Below are positions 17,700 through 25,991 of a stretch of 64,000 nucleotides of DNA, piece by piece (position 1 is the stretch's first letter; every line of letters begins with the position of its first letter). Under the pieces are notes generated by a model, which saw only the letters and a program-made list of their open reading frames with translations, ran no database searches and was not told where the DNA came from. The position numbers and the translations under genes are program-made. Origin of the DNA: a virus; the IMG/VR virus record IMGVR_UViG_3300022602_000024, positions 290,430-354,429 of that record; one strand, written 5' to 3'.

Positions 17700-19025
17700 T
17701 CACCGTATTTGCAAAATACGATTTTCTTTTTCCAGACAAACTGATCCTGAGTGTTGTTTTAATGCCACAATTAACGCATCACTGCGGCTTTTTAGCCACG
17801 ATAATCCATAACGTGCTATAGTGTGTTCCATGTTATAAGCATTACTGACCCACATATACACATTGCCTTGTAATGTGTTAACAAAAGTATCGACCTGTTC
17901 AGTATCATGTAGATCCAGCAGAGTATAGTCAATCGTTAACTGGCAATACTGTTGCCAAGCAGATTGAAAGTCTGCGGCAGTCATTCTAGCTGACGTTAAA
18001 AATGCTGACACTTCAGTGTCCCATGTATTCCAACTGCGCCAAGCATAAATTAAATCGGAATGTTGTTTTTGGTACTGATCAAAAACTTGCTGGTAATCAG
18101 CAAAGTTACCGTCCCAGTTAGCTACCAAATATCTTTGATAATCCAATGCAGGTTTGCTAATGTCAAATAGGCTAACTCTGGTATCAGCATCAAATCCTTG
18201 AGAATTTAATACTGCCACTGCTTTTAATCCGCCACATACACCTACATAGTGGTCAATCTTACGCGGTGTGGTTATCAGCACTGGTTCACTATTTAATACA
18301 TAAACTGTACGTAAGTCATCCGCAAACAAACCACGTATATGACCAGCATATTTTTGTAGCGGTATTACAGTGGGGTTGAATGTCCAGTCCTTAAACAACT
18401 GTTCAAGTTCCTTTTGATTGTCTGTAGGATACAAATAGACTTTTCTATTTCTAATGTTATTGTTTACATTAATTAATCGGTATCCATGTTCTAAAAATGT
18501 TCGTACTACATGGGTACCAAACTCAAATTCTCGGACTTGATATGTTTGTGTGCCCGTAGCGGGTCGAATCCAATAGGGAGTATATTCATCATGAAAGTTT
18601 TCTTTACTACGTTCTACGCAACAACTAGTAAAACGATATCCCCCAGGTACACCCGGGACTGCGCCGAACCGTGGCCGACCCACTGCTGTCCACGCCTGCA
18701 AGTTCAAACAAAAGAACTGCGGATCAATATTGTAATATCCTCTACGATCCAACAAGTGTCCCACTAATGGAGCGTTGTTATCGATGCTGTCTGAGATGAT
18801 TTCATCGTTAATACTGCCCAGGCGTAGATAGTTGCCCAATGCCGACACCACTACGAAATCTACTCCACGGTCTGCAAGCTCTATCAGTTTATCATCTAAG
18901 TGTGTGGTACTATCAAATCGCCAACCCGCTACAGGAAAGTGATAATATTGATTTAATTCTAATAAGCGTGTGTGTACCACTTCGCCAACATCAGTGTTGT
19001 CATAACACAAAAAAACTTTATTCAT
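17700..19025 (-). CDS. Large protein of unknown function
   Basis: 441 aa. No family recognised. The N-terminus VFLCYDNTDVGEVVHTRLLEL and FVVVSALGNYLRL suggests an alpha/beta fold; two cysteine-containing stretches (FFCLNLQAW, TSCCVERS) occur in the middle. Its start overlaps the next upstream gene (19018) by eight bases, so the two are coupled. No signal peptide or membrane segment is seen. Confidence 0.6.
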   Translation of the reverse strand: MNKVFLCYDNTDVGEVVHTRLLELNQYYHFPVAGWRFDSTTHLDDKLIELADRGVDFVVVSALGNYLRLGSINDEIISDSIDNNAPLVGHLLDRRGYYNIDPQFFCLNLQAWTAVGRPRFGAVPGVPGGYRFTSCCVERSKENFHDEYTPYWIRPATGTQTYQVREFEFGTHVVRTFLEHGYRLINVNNNIRNRKVYLYPTDNQKELEQLFKDWTFNPTVIPLQKYAGHIRGLFADDLRTVYVLNSEPVLITTPRKIDHYVGVCGGLKAVAVLNSQGFDADTRVSLFDISKPALDYQRYLVANWDGNFADYQQVFDQYQKQHSDLIYAWRSWNTWDTEVSAFLTSARMTAADFQSAWQQYCQLTIDYTLLDLHDTEQVDTFVNTLQGNVYMWVSNAYNMEHTIARYGLSWLKSRSDALIVALKQHSGSVCLEKENRILQIR

Positions 19026-19968
19026 TGACAGTGACTCGTAGTTGATCTGCCGAAAAACTATTTCTACGATTTCGGAGCATGACCAAAAATTCTTTACCTG
19101 ATACTACTCGTCCAACAGGCATGCCGCAAATTGCCGGTGTGTATGTTACACCACCTTTGGCTAACCAATTTTGAAAATCTGTTGTTTTAACAATGTCTGA
19201 TCTTCTTAATGGCGAAATATCAATCGCTAGTTTTGCTGAGTACCCTAACATATGGGTTATGTCCCATGCTCCTGCATCATCATCTTCGTAATAAGCAATT
19301 ATATAATCTTTGCCTAGTATGCTGGTTCCTACCCATACATCATAATCGCCACTATCATCCCAATATGGATAATCTTCTTGCTCTATATTAAAAAAACATT
19401 CTTTAATAAGTCTGGTGCCATCGTTGATGTAGGTGTTGGCAATAATTTCAACTTGTTGAGCCAATTCTGAAATATTATTGGTTTTAAGATCTGTTTTAAC
19501 ATACAGTTCTGTTTTATGTACTATATCATTGATTTGATCTATCAGATACAAAAATCTATCCTGATCCGACTCCTTTAACTGAAATGTCAAAGGCACTCTA
19601 TCATTCCACACATACGGCGGACCATCATAATATGAACGATGTGCAGTAGTAAATGCTCGATGCAAGTCATTCAGATAATGCTGGGTTTCTTTGGTTCTTT
19701 TTTGCATCAGATCTACATCAACTTGATATAAAAAGTCGGTACCCATTGCATTTAATTCATTGATAGTATCAGTGAGACGTTGTATTTGCGTGTCGACAAA
19801 TCCCTGCGGAGGTGAAAGCATGATTCCGCCATAAGTCTTTGTGTAAAATATTGTCGGATAGTCCAAAAACATTTCTGTAATTTTCGAAATAAATTTGTCT
19901 GTAAAAGAATTTTTTACAACTTCGATTTGAGAAACACCCAATGGAGATTCTATTGTGATTGTTGACAT
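19018..19968 (-). CDS. Protein of unknown function
   Basis: 316 aa. I do not recognise it. It is acidic and mostly helical in character (repeated I/L..D..N patterns around residues 55-190) with a tyrosine/aspartate-rich centre (QEDYPYWDDSGDYDVWVG). No metal or nucleotide motif is obvious. It is divergent from the radical SAM gene at 19998 and coupled to the gene downstream. Confidence 0.6.
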   Translation of the reverse strand: MSTITIESPLGVSQIEVVKNSFTDKFISKITEMFLDYPTIFYTKTYGGIMLSPPQGFVDTQIQRLTDTINELNAMGTDFLYQVDVDLMQKRTKETQHYLNDLHRAFTTAHRSYYDGPPYVWNDRVPLTFQLKESDQDRFLYLIDQINDIVHKTELYVKTDLKTNNISELAQQVEIIANTYINDGTRLIKECFFNIEQEDYPYWDDSGDYDVWVGTSILGKDYIIAYYEDDDAGAWDITHMLGYSAKLAIDISPLRRSDIVKTTDFQNWLAKGGVTYTPAICGMPVGRVVSGKEFLVMLRNRRNSFSADQLRVTVNE

Positions 19969-19983
19969 GTTCGTATTTACTCC

Positions 19984-19991
19984 TATAAATA
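19984..19991 (+). promoter_or_regulatory. T4-type late promoter TATAAATA
   Basis: Exact TATAAATA on the plus strand; the ATG of the radical SAM gene begins six bases later, so the mRNA should start one base before or at the AUG. Confidence 0.7.
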
Positions 19992-19997
19992 CCCTAT

Positions 19998-21119
19998 ATG
20001 AACAATTATTGCCCTGACTTATTCAACACTATCTTTATACAAAAAGTCAATGAATCAGAGTCCGAGATTGGACATTGTTGTGTTAGCAAGTTGAGTGACC
20101 CAGTATCCACTATTGATTTTCAAAGTGATTTCTTAGCTACCAATCGACAACATTTTTTATCAACAGGCAATCTCCCGCCTGCTTGTGTTTACTGCACCAC
20201 TGCTGAATCCAAAGGGGAAATTTCAAGACGCACTAAACGGTCAAGACCTTATGTAGAAAACAATAACTATCCAACTGAAGTAGTGGTAGAACATTTAGAT
20301 TACAATTGCGACAATATATGTAATTTGAAATGTATAATGTGTAGCGGATACTACAGCAGTGCCTGGAGAGAAGATGAAGTAGCACTAGGTTTCAGAATAG
20401 ATTATCGTACTAAACCTACCAAACACAACACAATGATATACGATGCTGATGTGAGTAAACTCAAAAGCATTTATTTCAACGGAGGCGAACCCTTAATGAC
20501 TCGGGATCATATAAATGTGCTGAATCATGCGTTGTCTAATAGTCAAGAACCACAACATATTCGGATTAGCTATAGCAGCAACGGCACCTTTCCGATGACT
20601 GACGAGATGGCAGATTTGTGGAAACAGTTCGAAGCAGTTTACATCAACTTCAGCATTGACGCCACAGAAAAAGAATTTGAGTACATACGGTTTCCTGCAA
20701 TATGGGCTGACGTTGAAAAAAATATTGATACTTTCCGCTTGCCAAATTTGGTAACAAAAATTACTGCTACCGTAGGAGTACACAATATATTGTACTTTGA
20801 CAAATTGTACCATTGGGCAGCTAAACGCAACATAGAAATATATGTACAAGATACCAATGGTAGATCACAACTTGCAATACAAAACTTTCCCAGGGCTGGC
20901 AAAGATCGTTTGATTGCTTATCTTAATAAATTACCAGAGTCTGGCAGTAAACAATCGTTGTTGAATCTTGCACACAACATCAATAACGACGGGCATGCAC
21001 GATGGATCGAGTATCTTAACAAACTAGACCGTATGCGAGGCAACAACTGGAGAAATAGTCTAAGTAGACTGAATGAAATCAACAGGTCATGGATGTATGG
21101 AGTAAGGGGTGAGATTTGA
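19998..21119 (+). CDS. Radical SAM protein with auxiliary cysteines
   Basis: 373 aa. The radical SAM motif is C108-x3-C112-x2-C115 (NICNLKCIMC), followed by IYFNGGEPLM. Additional cysteines at 5, 27, 28 and a CxxC at 63-66 mirror those of the protein at 117-1247, so both belong to one twitch/SPASM-type phage family. The substrate is unknown. The last 22 bases of the gene overlap the tRNA-Cys gene on the opposite strand. A TATAAATA box sits six bases before the ATG and no ribosome-binding site is present. Confidence 0.8.
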   Translation: MNNYCPDLFNTIFIQKVNESESEIGHCCVSKLSDPVSTIDFQSDFLATNRQHFLSTGNLPPACVYCTTAESKGEISRRTKRSRPYVENNNYPTEVVVEHLDYNCDNICNLKCIMCSGYYSSAWREDEVALGFRIDYRTKPTKHNTMIYDADVSKLKSIYFNGGEPLMTRDHINVLNHALSNSQEPQHIRISYSSNGTFPMTDEMADLWKQFEAVYINFSIDATEKEFEYIRFPAIWADVEKNIDTFRLPNLVTKITATVGVHNILYFDKLYHWAAKRNIEIYVQDTNGRSQLAIQNFPRAGKDRLIAYLNKLPESGSKQSLLNLAHNINNDGHARWIEYLNKLDRMRGNNWRNSLSRLNEINRSWMYGVRGEI

Positions 21120-21175
21120 ACTCACGGTTGTACTGGTTTGCAATCAGTTGCCTTGGACCACTCGGCCACCCTTAC
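21098..21175 (-). tRNA. tRNA-Cys(GCA)
   Basis: Acceptor GTAAGGG/CCCTTAC, discriminator U (a cysteine identity base), CCA encoded. Anticodon loop TTGCAAA gives GCA. Confidence 0.92.
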
Positions 21176-21176
21176 A

Positions 21177-21869
21177 TTATTTTTTTTGCCGAACTAAACG
21201 AACAGGTCCTTGAATCATACGAGAACCTGGTTGACTAACAGGATTTACTAAAGAGATATACTTGTCGTAGTATTTTTTATCCATAGTAAGATTTAATTTG
21301 TTTAAAAAACTTAAAAAGTAATCCCAATTTCTCCAGATTTGTTCAATATCAATTTCATAATCAAACAAACCCGAATTATAATATTTTCGAATGTCATTTT
21401 CAATAATACGTTTATTTTCAGCTGGGTCTCCATTGGCGGATGGTATCAGACCTGTTTTTAATATAAGGTCTTTATTGACTCTATCAAAATCCAAACTGTA
21501 CAGATATATCTTGATTTGATTTTTTTCTACTATATTTTTGTATGAACATGTTGATATCTGTTGAAAATATACACTAGGATGACAAGGTATGACAGTATTG
21601 TGATTTTGTGCCACAATATTTAAATAAGAACTCTTGATCTCTTCAATGGGCACTATAACGTTAGGACGTCTAAACGGGTGTGCTGCTTGTTTGTTAGTTG
21701 CCCATCTTGGACTATAAAATTTAACAGTATTACCGTAATCTTTACCAGATTTAGTGTCCAATCTCCAAGTTAGCTCATTGTCAGCTAGTACCATGTTATC
21801 TGCATGTTCTAATAGATTAGCGAACCCATCACCCCCGACTCCGGGTGTATAGAATATCCAATACTGCAT
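21177..21869 (-). CDS. Unknown protein, possibly sulfotransferase-like
   Basis: 230 aa. The N-terminus WIFYTPGVGGDGFANLLEHADN resembles the glycine-rich phosphosulfate-binding loop at the start of some sulfotransferase-like proteins, and the C-terminus (YEIDIEQIWRNWDYFLSFLNKLNL) resembles the closing helix of that group. The match is weak and no 3'-phosphate-binding motif is certain. An exact TATAAATA (21876-21883) lies six bases upstream, immediately after the CCA end of tRNA-Ser(GCU), and there is no ribosome site. Confidence 0.5.
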   Translation of the reverse strand: MQYWIFYTPGVGGDGFANLLEHADNMVLADNELTWRLDTKSGKDYGNTVKFYSPRWATNKQAAHPFRRPNVIVPIEEIKSSYLNIVAQNHNTVIPCHPSVYFQQISTCSYKNIVEKNQIKIYLYSLDFDRVNKDLILKTGLIPSANGDPAENKRIIENDIRKYYNSGLFDYEIDIEQIWRNWDYFLSFLNKLNLTMDKKYYDKYISLVNPVSQPGSRMIQGPVRLVRQKK

Positions 21870-21875
21870 AAAGAT

Positions 21876-21883
21876 TATTTATA
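21876..21883 (-). promoter_or_regulatory. T4-type late promoter TATAAATA
   Basis: Exact TATAAATA on the minus strand, abutting the tRNA-Ser 3' end at 21884 and six bases before the start codon at 21869. Confidence 0.65.
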
Positions 21884-21971
21884 TGGCGGAGCATGTAGGA
21901 ATCGAACCTACTCACCCATTGCTGAATGACAGATTAGCAATCTGTTGCCTTAACCGGTCGGCCAATGCTCC
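21884..21971 (-). tRNA. tRNA-Ser(GCU)
   Basis: Acceptor GGAGCAT/ATGCTCC, discriminator G, CCA encoded. Anticodon loop TTGCTAA gives GCT. Long variable arm. Confidence 0.95.
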
Positions 21972-21974
21972 AAT

Positions 21975-22595
21975 TTAGATCAGATTTAACTCTGTTAATT
22001 CTTTGCGTTTCCATACAAGTAATGGTTCAGTGAACTGCTCCCATTTACATCTATCTAACGCGGTTTCGTATCCTTTAATCTCTAAATATGATTCAAGTTC
22101 TTCTACCCAGAAATCCGGAACGTAAAAACTTATCTTACCGTCAAGATTAAGATACTGAAATCTTTTTGTATTTCTTTTCCATTCATAATGATTAGCATCT
22201 AACCACTTGGCCACAACAAGTTCCCATGTGCCATCTAAAAACACTTCGCCAGCAGTGGGTGAAATATATTTAAACTTCTTACATCTACCTGCCTTTGGCA
22301 TCCAACCCGATTCGTATCTTGCGATAATTCGTTTTCTCTGCGTTTCTTTAAACTCGTCAGAATGTTTTACGGGCGCTTTAGTTAAATTATGCAGATTTCC
22401 TGCATTACTTCTATTTCTTGATTTAAAGACCCCTCGTTTAATAGCCATTCGTATAGCCCCGGGAGATACTCCGTAAGTGGCATATAGCTGACTATGAGAC
22501 ATGCCTTTGTCATACTCTGACTGAATAAATTCCCAATTGTATTTTGCTTTCATACAATTATTTAGCATTTTTGCGTTAATCTGCTCCAATACCAT
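21975..22595 (-). CDS. PD-(D/E)XK nuclease, probable free-standing homing endonuclease
   Basis: 206 aa. The N-terminal third looks like a helix-turn-helix DNA-binding segment (SHSQLYATYGVSPGAIRMAIKRG). The C-terminal half carries FLDGTWELVVAKWLDANHYEW, then FYVPDFWVEELESYLEIKGY, giving E...D-x(n)-E-x-K nuclease residues. This arrangement is typical of phage homing-type nucleases. It is inserted between tRNA genes, a common site for such elements. Internal ATGs at residues 10 and 15 are alternative starts; AGGA lies 13 bases upstream of the longest form. Confidence 0.7.
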   Translation of the reverse strand: MVLEQINAKMLNNCMKAKYNWEFIQSEYDKGMSHSQLYATYGVSPGAIRMAIKRGVFKSRNRSNAGNLHNLTKAPVKHSDEFKETQRKRIIARYESGWMPKAGRCKKFKYISPTAGEVFLDGTWELVVAKWLDANHYEWKRNTKRFQYLNLDGKISFYVPDFWVEELESYLEIKGYETALDRCKWEQFTEPLLVWKRKELTELNLI

Positions 22596-22615
22596 TATGG
22601 GACCATTCCTAATTG

Positions 22616-22689
22616 TGGAGCGGGATAGCGGAATCGAACCGCTGACTTGAACTTGGAAGGATCTCGTTTTACCATTAAACTAATCCCGC
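22616..22689 (-). tRNA. tRNA-Gly(UCC)
   Basis: Acceptor GCGGGAT/ATCCCGC, discriminator U, CCA encoded. The loop CTTCCAA gives TCC. The anticodon stem AGATC/GTTCA has two mismatches, which is unusual. Confidence 0.85.
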
Positions 22690-22695
22690 ATTTCC

Positions 22696-22769
22696 TGGCG
22701 TCCCCCTAGAGACTCGAACTCCAACGAACGGTTTTGGAGACCGCTATGCAGCCATTACATCAGGGAGAC
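22696..22769 (-). tRNA. tRNA-Trp(CCA)
   Basis: Anticodon loop CTCCAAA gives CCA. Acceptor GTCTCCC/GGGGGAC, discriminator G, encoded CCA. Confidence 0.93.
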
Positions 22770-22776
22770 AATAACT

Positions 22777-22850
22777 TGGAGCGGGTAGAGAGAATCGAAC
22801 TCTCACACAATCCTTGGCAAGGACCGAGGCTACCTTTACATCATACCCGC
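22777..22850 (-). tRNA. tRNA-Gly(GCC)
   Basis: Acceptor GCGGGTA/TACCCGC, discriminator U, CCA encoded. Loop TTGCCAA gives GCC. Confidence 0.95.
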
Positions 22851-22861
22851 AACTAAAAACA

Positions 22862-22936
22862 TGGCTCCCCAGGGTGGGTTCGAACCACCGACCAACGGAT
22901 TAACAGTCCGCTACTCTACCGCTGAGCTACTAGGGA
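22862..22936 (-). tRNA. tRNA-Asn(GUU)
   Basis: Acceptor TCCCTAG/CTGGGGA, discriminator G, CCA encoded. Anticodon loop CTGTTAA gives GTT. It is first in a four-tRNA unit (Asn, Gly, Trp, Gly) behind the promoter at 22945-22973. Confidence 0.95.
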
Positions 22937-22944
22937 ATACGTCT

Positions 22945-22973
22945 ATTATACTATCTTTTTTATTCTGCGTCAA
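22945..22973 (-). promoter_or_regulatory. Sigma70 promoter of a tRNA cluster
   Basis: TTGACG (22968-22973), a 17-base spacer, TATAAT (22945-22950). Predicted start is two or three bases before tRNA-Asn. Confidence 0.75.
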
Positions 22974-22975
22974 GT

Positions 22976-24523
22976 TCAACGCTTTATATTAAATAAAGGA
23001 CCAAACCAGGCCGCATCTAAGATTTTTTTGTTTACCCCTTTACCGATTAACCAATTATAATAGGTATTAATAAGATCCACCGCATCAGATTTTAATAAAC
23101 TACGATGAATTCCGAATACTAATATATCCGTGTCGCCATAATCTAATGTTTCAGGACTAAAAAAATAATGATATAACTTGGCATCAAAATGCCTCCCATG
23201 TAAAGTGTGCCATACTGTTGTAGGGACTTCTGGTATAATATCTTCATTTTCAGTCAGGGCATATATGCTGTATATCATAAATTCGCTAGGGGTATGCCTG
23301 TCATTTTCATCAGTAGGTTTATTCCAATCAATCAATTGAGTTATGTCGTTTTCTCTTAGTATACGACGAGCCAATGATGTTTTTATAACAAAAGGAGTCA
23401 TTGGAATAGGCAATTTGTCTGGTATTGTTAACCCAAGATCGTTGCATTTTTCCTGTAGCCATCTTAATGCCCAAAAGTTTGTTGTTACTTCTACGTTAGT
23501 GCTGTTTCCGTGACCCACTGGCCAGCTAGATAACTTTGTTGGCTTAAAAAATAAATTTTTACTATCTAATAGAAGATATTTGCTATTAGGTATTTGATCT
23601 GCTATTTGCAGTTTGATTTGTTGGTGCCTTATATAGCCATATTCATCTGGAGTTGACTGATTATAATCATGTATTAATTTTAATTGATGTCTAGAATGGT
23701 GCGGTAACAATAAGGTAAGCCACTCAGCATATGATGTATCATTGTCTTCAATCACAACATAATGCACACAAGTATCTACTACAAATAAATCAATTGTGTG
23801 TGCCAATAGTTGCATGGCAAATTTATCTCTAGTACAGGTAACAGTTACGATGACTAGGTCGTGCGTTTCAGTTTCTGATGCAACTCCCAAACTGATGCCC
23901 GAATGTACTGGTATTACTTTATCTCTGAAATAATGTATTAATATCGGAATCGAGTCGGTATCAGATGTAATACCAAACTGGTCGTTCTGATTGGTTTTAA
24001 CTATTTCAGAAAGTATTCTTACTCCAGATTTCTTAGATCGTTCAACTATTGCAACAAGATTTTTGCATAATACATGGTAGTCGCCTTCAAGTACATCATT
24101 GTCAATGTTGTAAACATCAGTTAATGCAGCTTTGATAATCTCGTGCCCAGGTACAGACCCTATAAATCCCTGAAACATAAGAAATGTATCTTCAGATTTT
24201 ACTGTAAAAAAATCATATTTTTCTACCAAGTAGTTTATATCTTTTACTAATACTGCATCAGCATCAATATAAACTCCCCCGCGGACATATAAAAAATAGT
24301 ATCGAAAAAGATCGGCCTTGTGTGGGCCTGACTGTATACTGAGAAATTTTTCTTCTATTAACGGAAAATCGTCTGCAGGATATTCTTTAAAAAAATCCAA
24401 TATATCATCATCTGTAAAAAATTGGTATTGCCAATCGTCACCAGTGAAATATTTGAGTTTGTCTATTACATATTGCGGAGGTTTTTTATTTTTAGTTGTT
24501 TGTACAAGTATTTTTGGAATCAT
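22976..24523 (-). CDS. Two-domain glycosyltransferase (GT32-like plus DUF6492-like)
   Basis: 515 aa. Residues 1 to about 210 match GT32/OCH1-type transferases: IPKILVQTTKNKKPPQYV at the start, FTDDDI, and HKADLFRYYFLYVRGGVYIDADAVL with the catalytic DxD. Residues from about 220 read like the DUF6492 family (LVIVTVTCTRDKFAMQLL, then YGYIRHQQIKLQIA and KYLLLDSKNLFFKP), which is also glycosyltransferase-like. Two transferase modules in one chain suggest consecutive sugar additions. It stands alone among tRNA genes, far from the glycan cluster. Confidence 0.75.
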   Translation of the reverse strand: MIPKILVQTTKNKKPPQYVIDKLKYFTGDDWQYQFFTDDDILDFFKEYPADDFPLIEEKFLSIQSGPHKADLFRYYFLYVRGGVYIDADAVLVKDINYLVEKYDFFTVKSEDTFLMFQGFIGSVPGHEIIKAALTDVYNIDNDVLEGDYHVLCKNLVAIVERSKKSGVRILSEIVKTNQNDQFGITSDTDSIPILIHYFRDKVIPVHSGISLGVASETETHDLVIVTVTCTRDKFAMQLLAHTIDLFVVDTCVHYVVIEDNDTSYAEWLTLLLPHHSRHQLKLIHDYNQSTPDEYGYIRHQQIKLQIADQIPNSKYLLLDSKNLFFKPTKLSSWPVGHGNSTNVEVTTNFWALRWLQEKCNDLGLTIPDKLPIPMTPFVIKTSLARRILRENDITQLIDWNKPTDENDRHTPSEFMIYSIYALTENEDIIPEVPTTVWHTLHGRHFDAKLYHYFFSPETLDYGDTDILVFGIHRSLLKSDAVDLINTYYNWLIGKGVNKKILDAAWFGPLFNIKR

Positions 24524-24553
24524 ATCATATTATGAGTTACTGTACATTATTTA

Positions 24554-24628
24554 TGGTGGAGGATAGCGGGTTCGAACCGCTGACTCAAGCGTGCAAGGCT
24601 AGTGTTTTCCCAATTAGACTAATCCCCC
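24554..24628 (-). tRNA. tRNA-Ala(UGC)
   Basis: Acceptor GGGGGAT/ATCCTCC includes the G3-U70 alanine identity pair. Discriminator A, CCA encoded. Loop CTTGCAC gives TGC. Confidence 0.92.
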
Positions 24629-24641
24629 CATTTTGGGTTAT

Positions 24642-25583
24642 TCAAAGTTCTGCTACAAGATTTTGAATAATTTTTTTGCAAGGAAGAACTTCGGTTACTT
24701 TATCAATGGAATGCCCGGCATATATATGTCCTTGATCCGTATCTTCTTTCCAAAGTCCGTACTTTAAACTTTCAGTATGATTTACATTATCAGTGCCTTG
24801 AAACTCTTTGAACTTCAAAGCAGTTTGTTTCCTTACTACTTCTGTGTCTCCGTTACGGCGAAACGTGTGGTTAAACTCAGAAAGGTCTTCCTTCTTGGCA
24901 TTTATTACTGCCAACTTGGTTGCTTGCTTGATTGGGCTTTCTGCAGACAATGCCAGAAGAGTGCCAACTGCAACTATTTCTGCTCCAAGATCAATATATT
25001 CTTTAACTTGTTCCGGCGTCCCAACACCGCCATATGGTACTAAATATGCATCCGGGGTTAATTCTTTTTGTGCAAGGAATAACTCTTTAACTGGTGTATA
25101 TCCAGAAAATCCAGCCGATTCAAGGCCTTTGATGCAAAATCCATCAATGAAATGTTTATCAGCAGTTGCTTTGTCCATTGGCTCGTAGATTCTTCTAAAT
25201 ATCTTTACCCCTGCTTCGTGTATTGGTTGCAACCATTCAATGACTGTAGCATCAGGTATATCGTCTTTTGCTGGGGCACTATTAGAGTTACCATAGACAA
25301 TTTCCATGGTAGGAAATGCATTTTTAATAACTATGTCCCGGCAGGCTTTGGCACTGTAGATAGAACGTATTTCAAAGTTACAATGTAATCTATTAGATTT
25401 AGTAAACTTCATGAACATGTCAATGTCTTTTTGCAGTTGGTCGAAGTTGGTGCCGTACGCCCATGAACTTAGACTAGCGTAGCCGCCGGCTCGGTGAACT
25501 GCTATAGCCAGCTGTAGACTGGAACCTTGGTTCATACATGCTTCAAGGATAGGATGTTGAGATTTGAATATTTGTTGTGCCAT
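24642..25583 (-). CDS. Nitronate-monooxygenase-like FMN TIM-barrel protein
   Basis: 313 aa from the chosen start at 25583. A longer frame to 25724 reads through the initiator tRNA and lacks family similarity. The start region QHPILEACMNQGSSLQLAIAVHRAGGYASLSS matches the P-I..APM.....LA.AV..AGG.G.L pattern of 2-nitropropane dioxygenase/nitronate monooxygenase, and VPYGGVGTPEQVKEYIDLGAEIVAVGT is its FMN-phosphate site. These enzymes oxidise alkyl nitronates. The catalytic histidine position is not certain. AATAAATA ends five bases upstream of the ATG, predicting a leaderless late mRNA. Confidence 0.75.
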   Translation of the reverse strand: MAQQIFKSQHPILEACMNQGSSLQLAIAVHRAGGYASLSSWAYGTNFDQLQKDIDMFMKFTKSNRLHCNFEIRSIYSAKACRDIVIKNAFPTMEIVYGNSNSAPAKDDIPDATVIEWLQPIHEAGVKIFRRIYEPMDKATADKHFIDGFCIKGLESAGFSGYTPVKELFLAQKELTPDAYLVPYGGVGTPEQVKEYIDLGAEIVAVGTLLALSAESPIKQATKLAVINAKKEDLSEFNHTFRRNGDTEVVRKQTALKFKEFQGTDNVNHTESLKYGLWKEDTDQGHIYAGHSIDKVTEVLPCKKIIQNLVAEL

Positions 25584-25630
25584 ACTGATATTTATTTGAA
25601 TAGATCCATGGCAAAAATTACCTATCGGGT

Positions 25631-25705
25631 TGGTTGCAGAGGACGGAATCGCACCGCCGATCTTCAGGTTATGAGCCTGACGAGATACTACTTCTCCACT
25701 CTGCG
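25631..25705 (-). tRNA. Initiator-type tRNA-fMet(CAU)
   Basis: The acceptor CGCAGAG/CTCTGCA leaves a C1-A72 mismatch, the hallmark of bacterial initiator tRNA. The anticodon stem-loop TCAGG-CTCATAA-CCTGA keeps two of the three G-C pairs of the initiator GGG/CCC. Overall it tracks E. coli tRNA-fMet closely. The T loop is TGCGATT instead of TTCGATT. Confidence 0.85.
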
Positions 25706-25709
25706 ATAA

Positions 25710-25786
25710 TGGTCCGTGTGACACGATTTGAACATGCGACCACCTGGTCCCAAACCAGGAGCTCTACCAGGCTGAGCTACACACGG
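25710..25786 (-). tRNA. tRNA-Pro(UGG)
   Basis: Acceptor CCGTGTG/CACACGG, discriminator A, CCA encoded. Loop TTTGGGA gives TGG. Confidence 0.94.
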
Positions 25787-25793
25787 AAAAAAC

Positions 25794-25878
25794 TGGTGCC
25801 CTAGGTCGGACTCGAACCGACACGCCTTTCGGCAACGGCTTCTAAAACCGTCAAGTCTACCAATTTCATCACCAGGGC
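25794..25878 (-). tRNA. tRNA-Leu(UAG)
   Basis: Acceptor GCCCTGG, loop TTTTAGA giving TAG, long variable arm TGCCGAAAGGCGT, CCA encoded. Confidence 0.94.
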
Positions 25879-25900
25879 AATACTTTACTTATACTTTGCG

Positions 25901-25975
25901 TGGGGTGTCGTACGAGAATCGAACTCGTGATAGCGGAATCACAACCCGCGGTTTTGCCACTAAACTAACGTCACC
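25901..25975 (-). tRNA. tRNA-His(GUG)
   Basis: Loop TTGTGAT gives GTG. An extra 5' G faces discriminator C, the histidine identity pair. One mismatch at acceptor position 4-69. CCA encoded. Confidence 0.92.
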
Positions 25976-25991
25976 ATTTAATTATTAATAG

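Noticed and set aside
25584-25724. Longer start for the nitronate monooxygenase-like gene
   Set aside because: It runs through the initiator tRNA and adds no family-like sequence.
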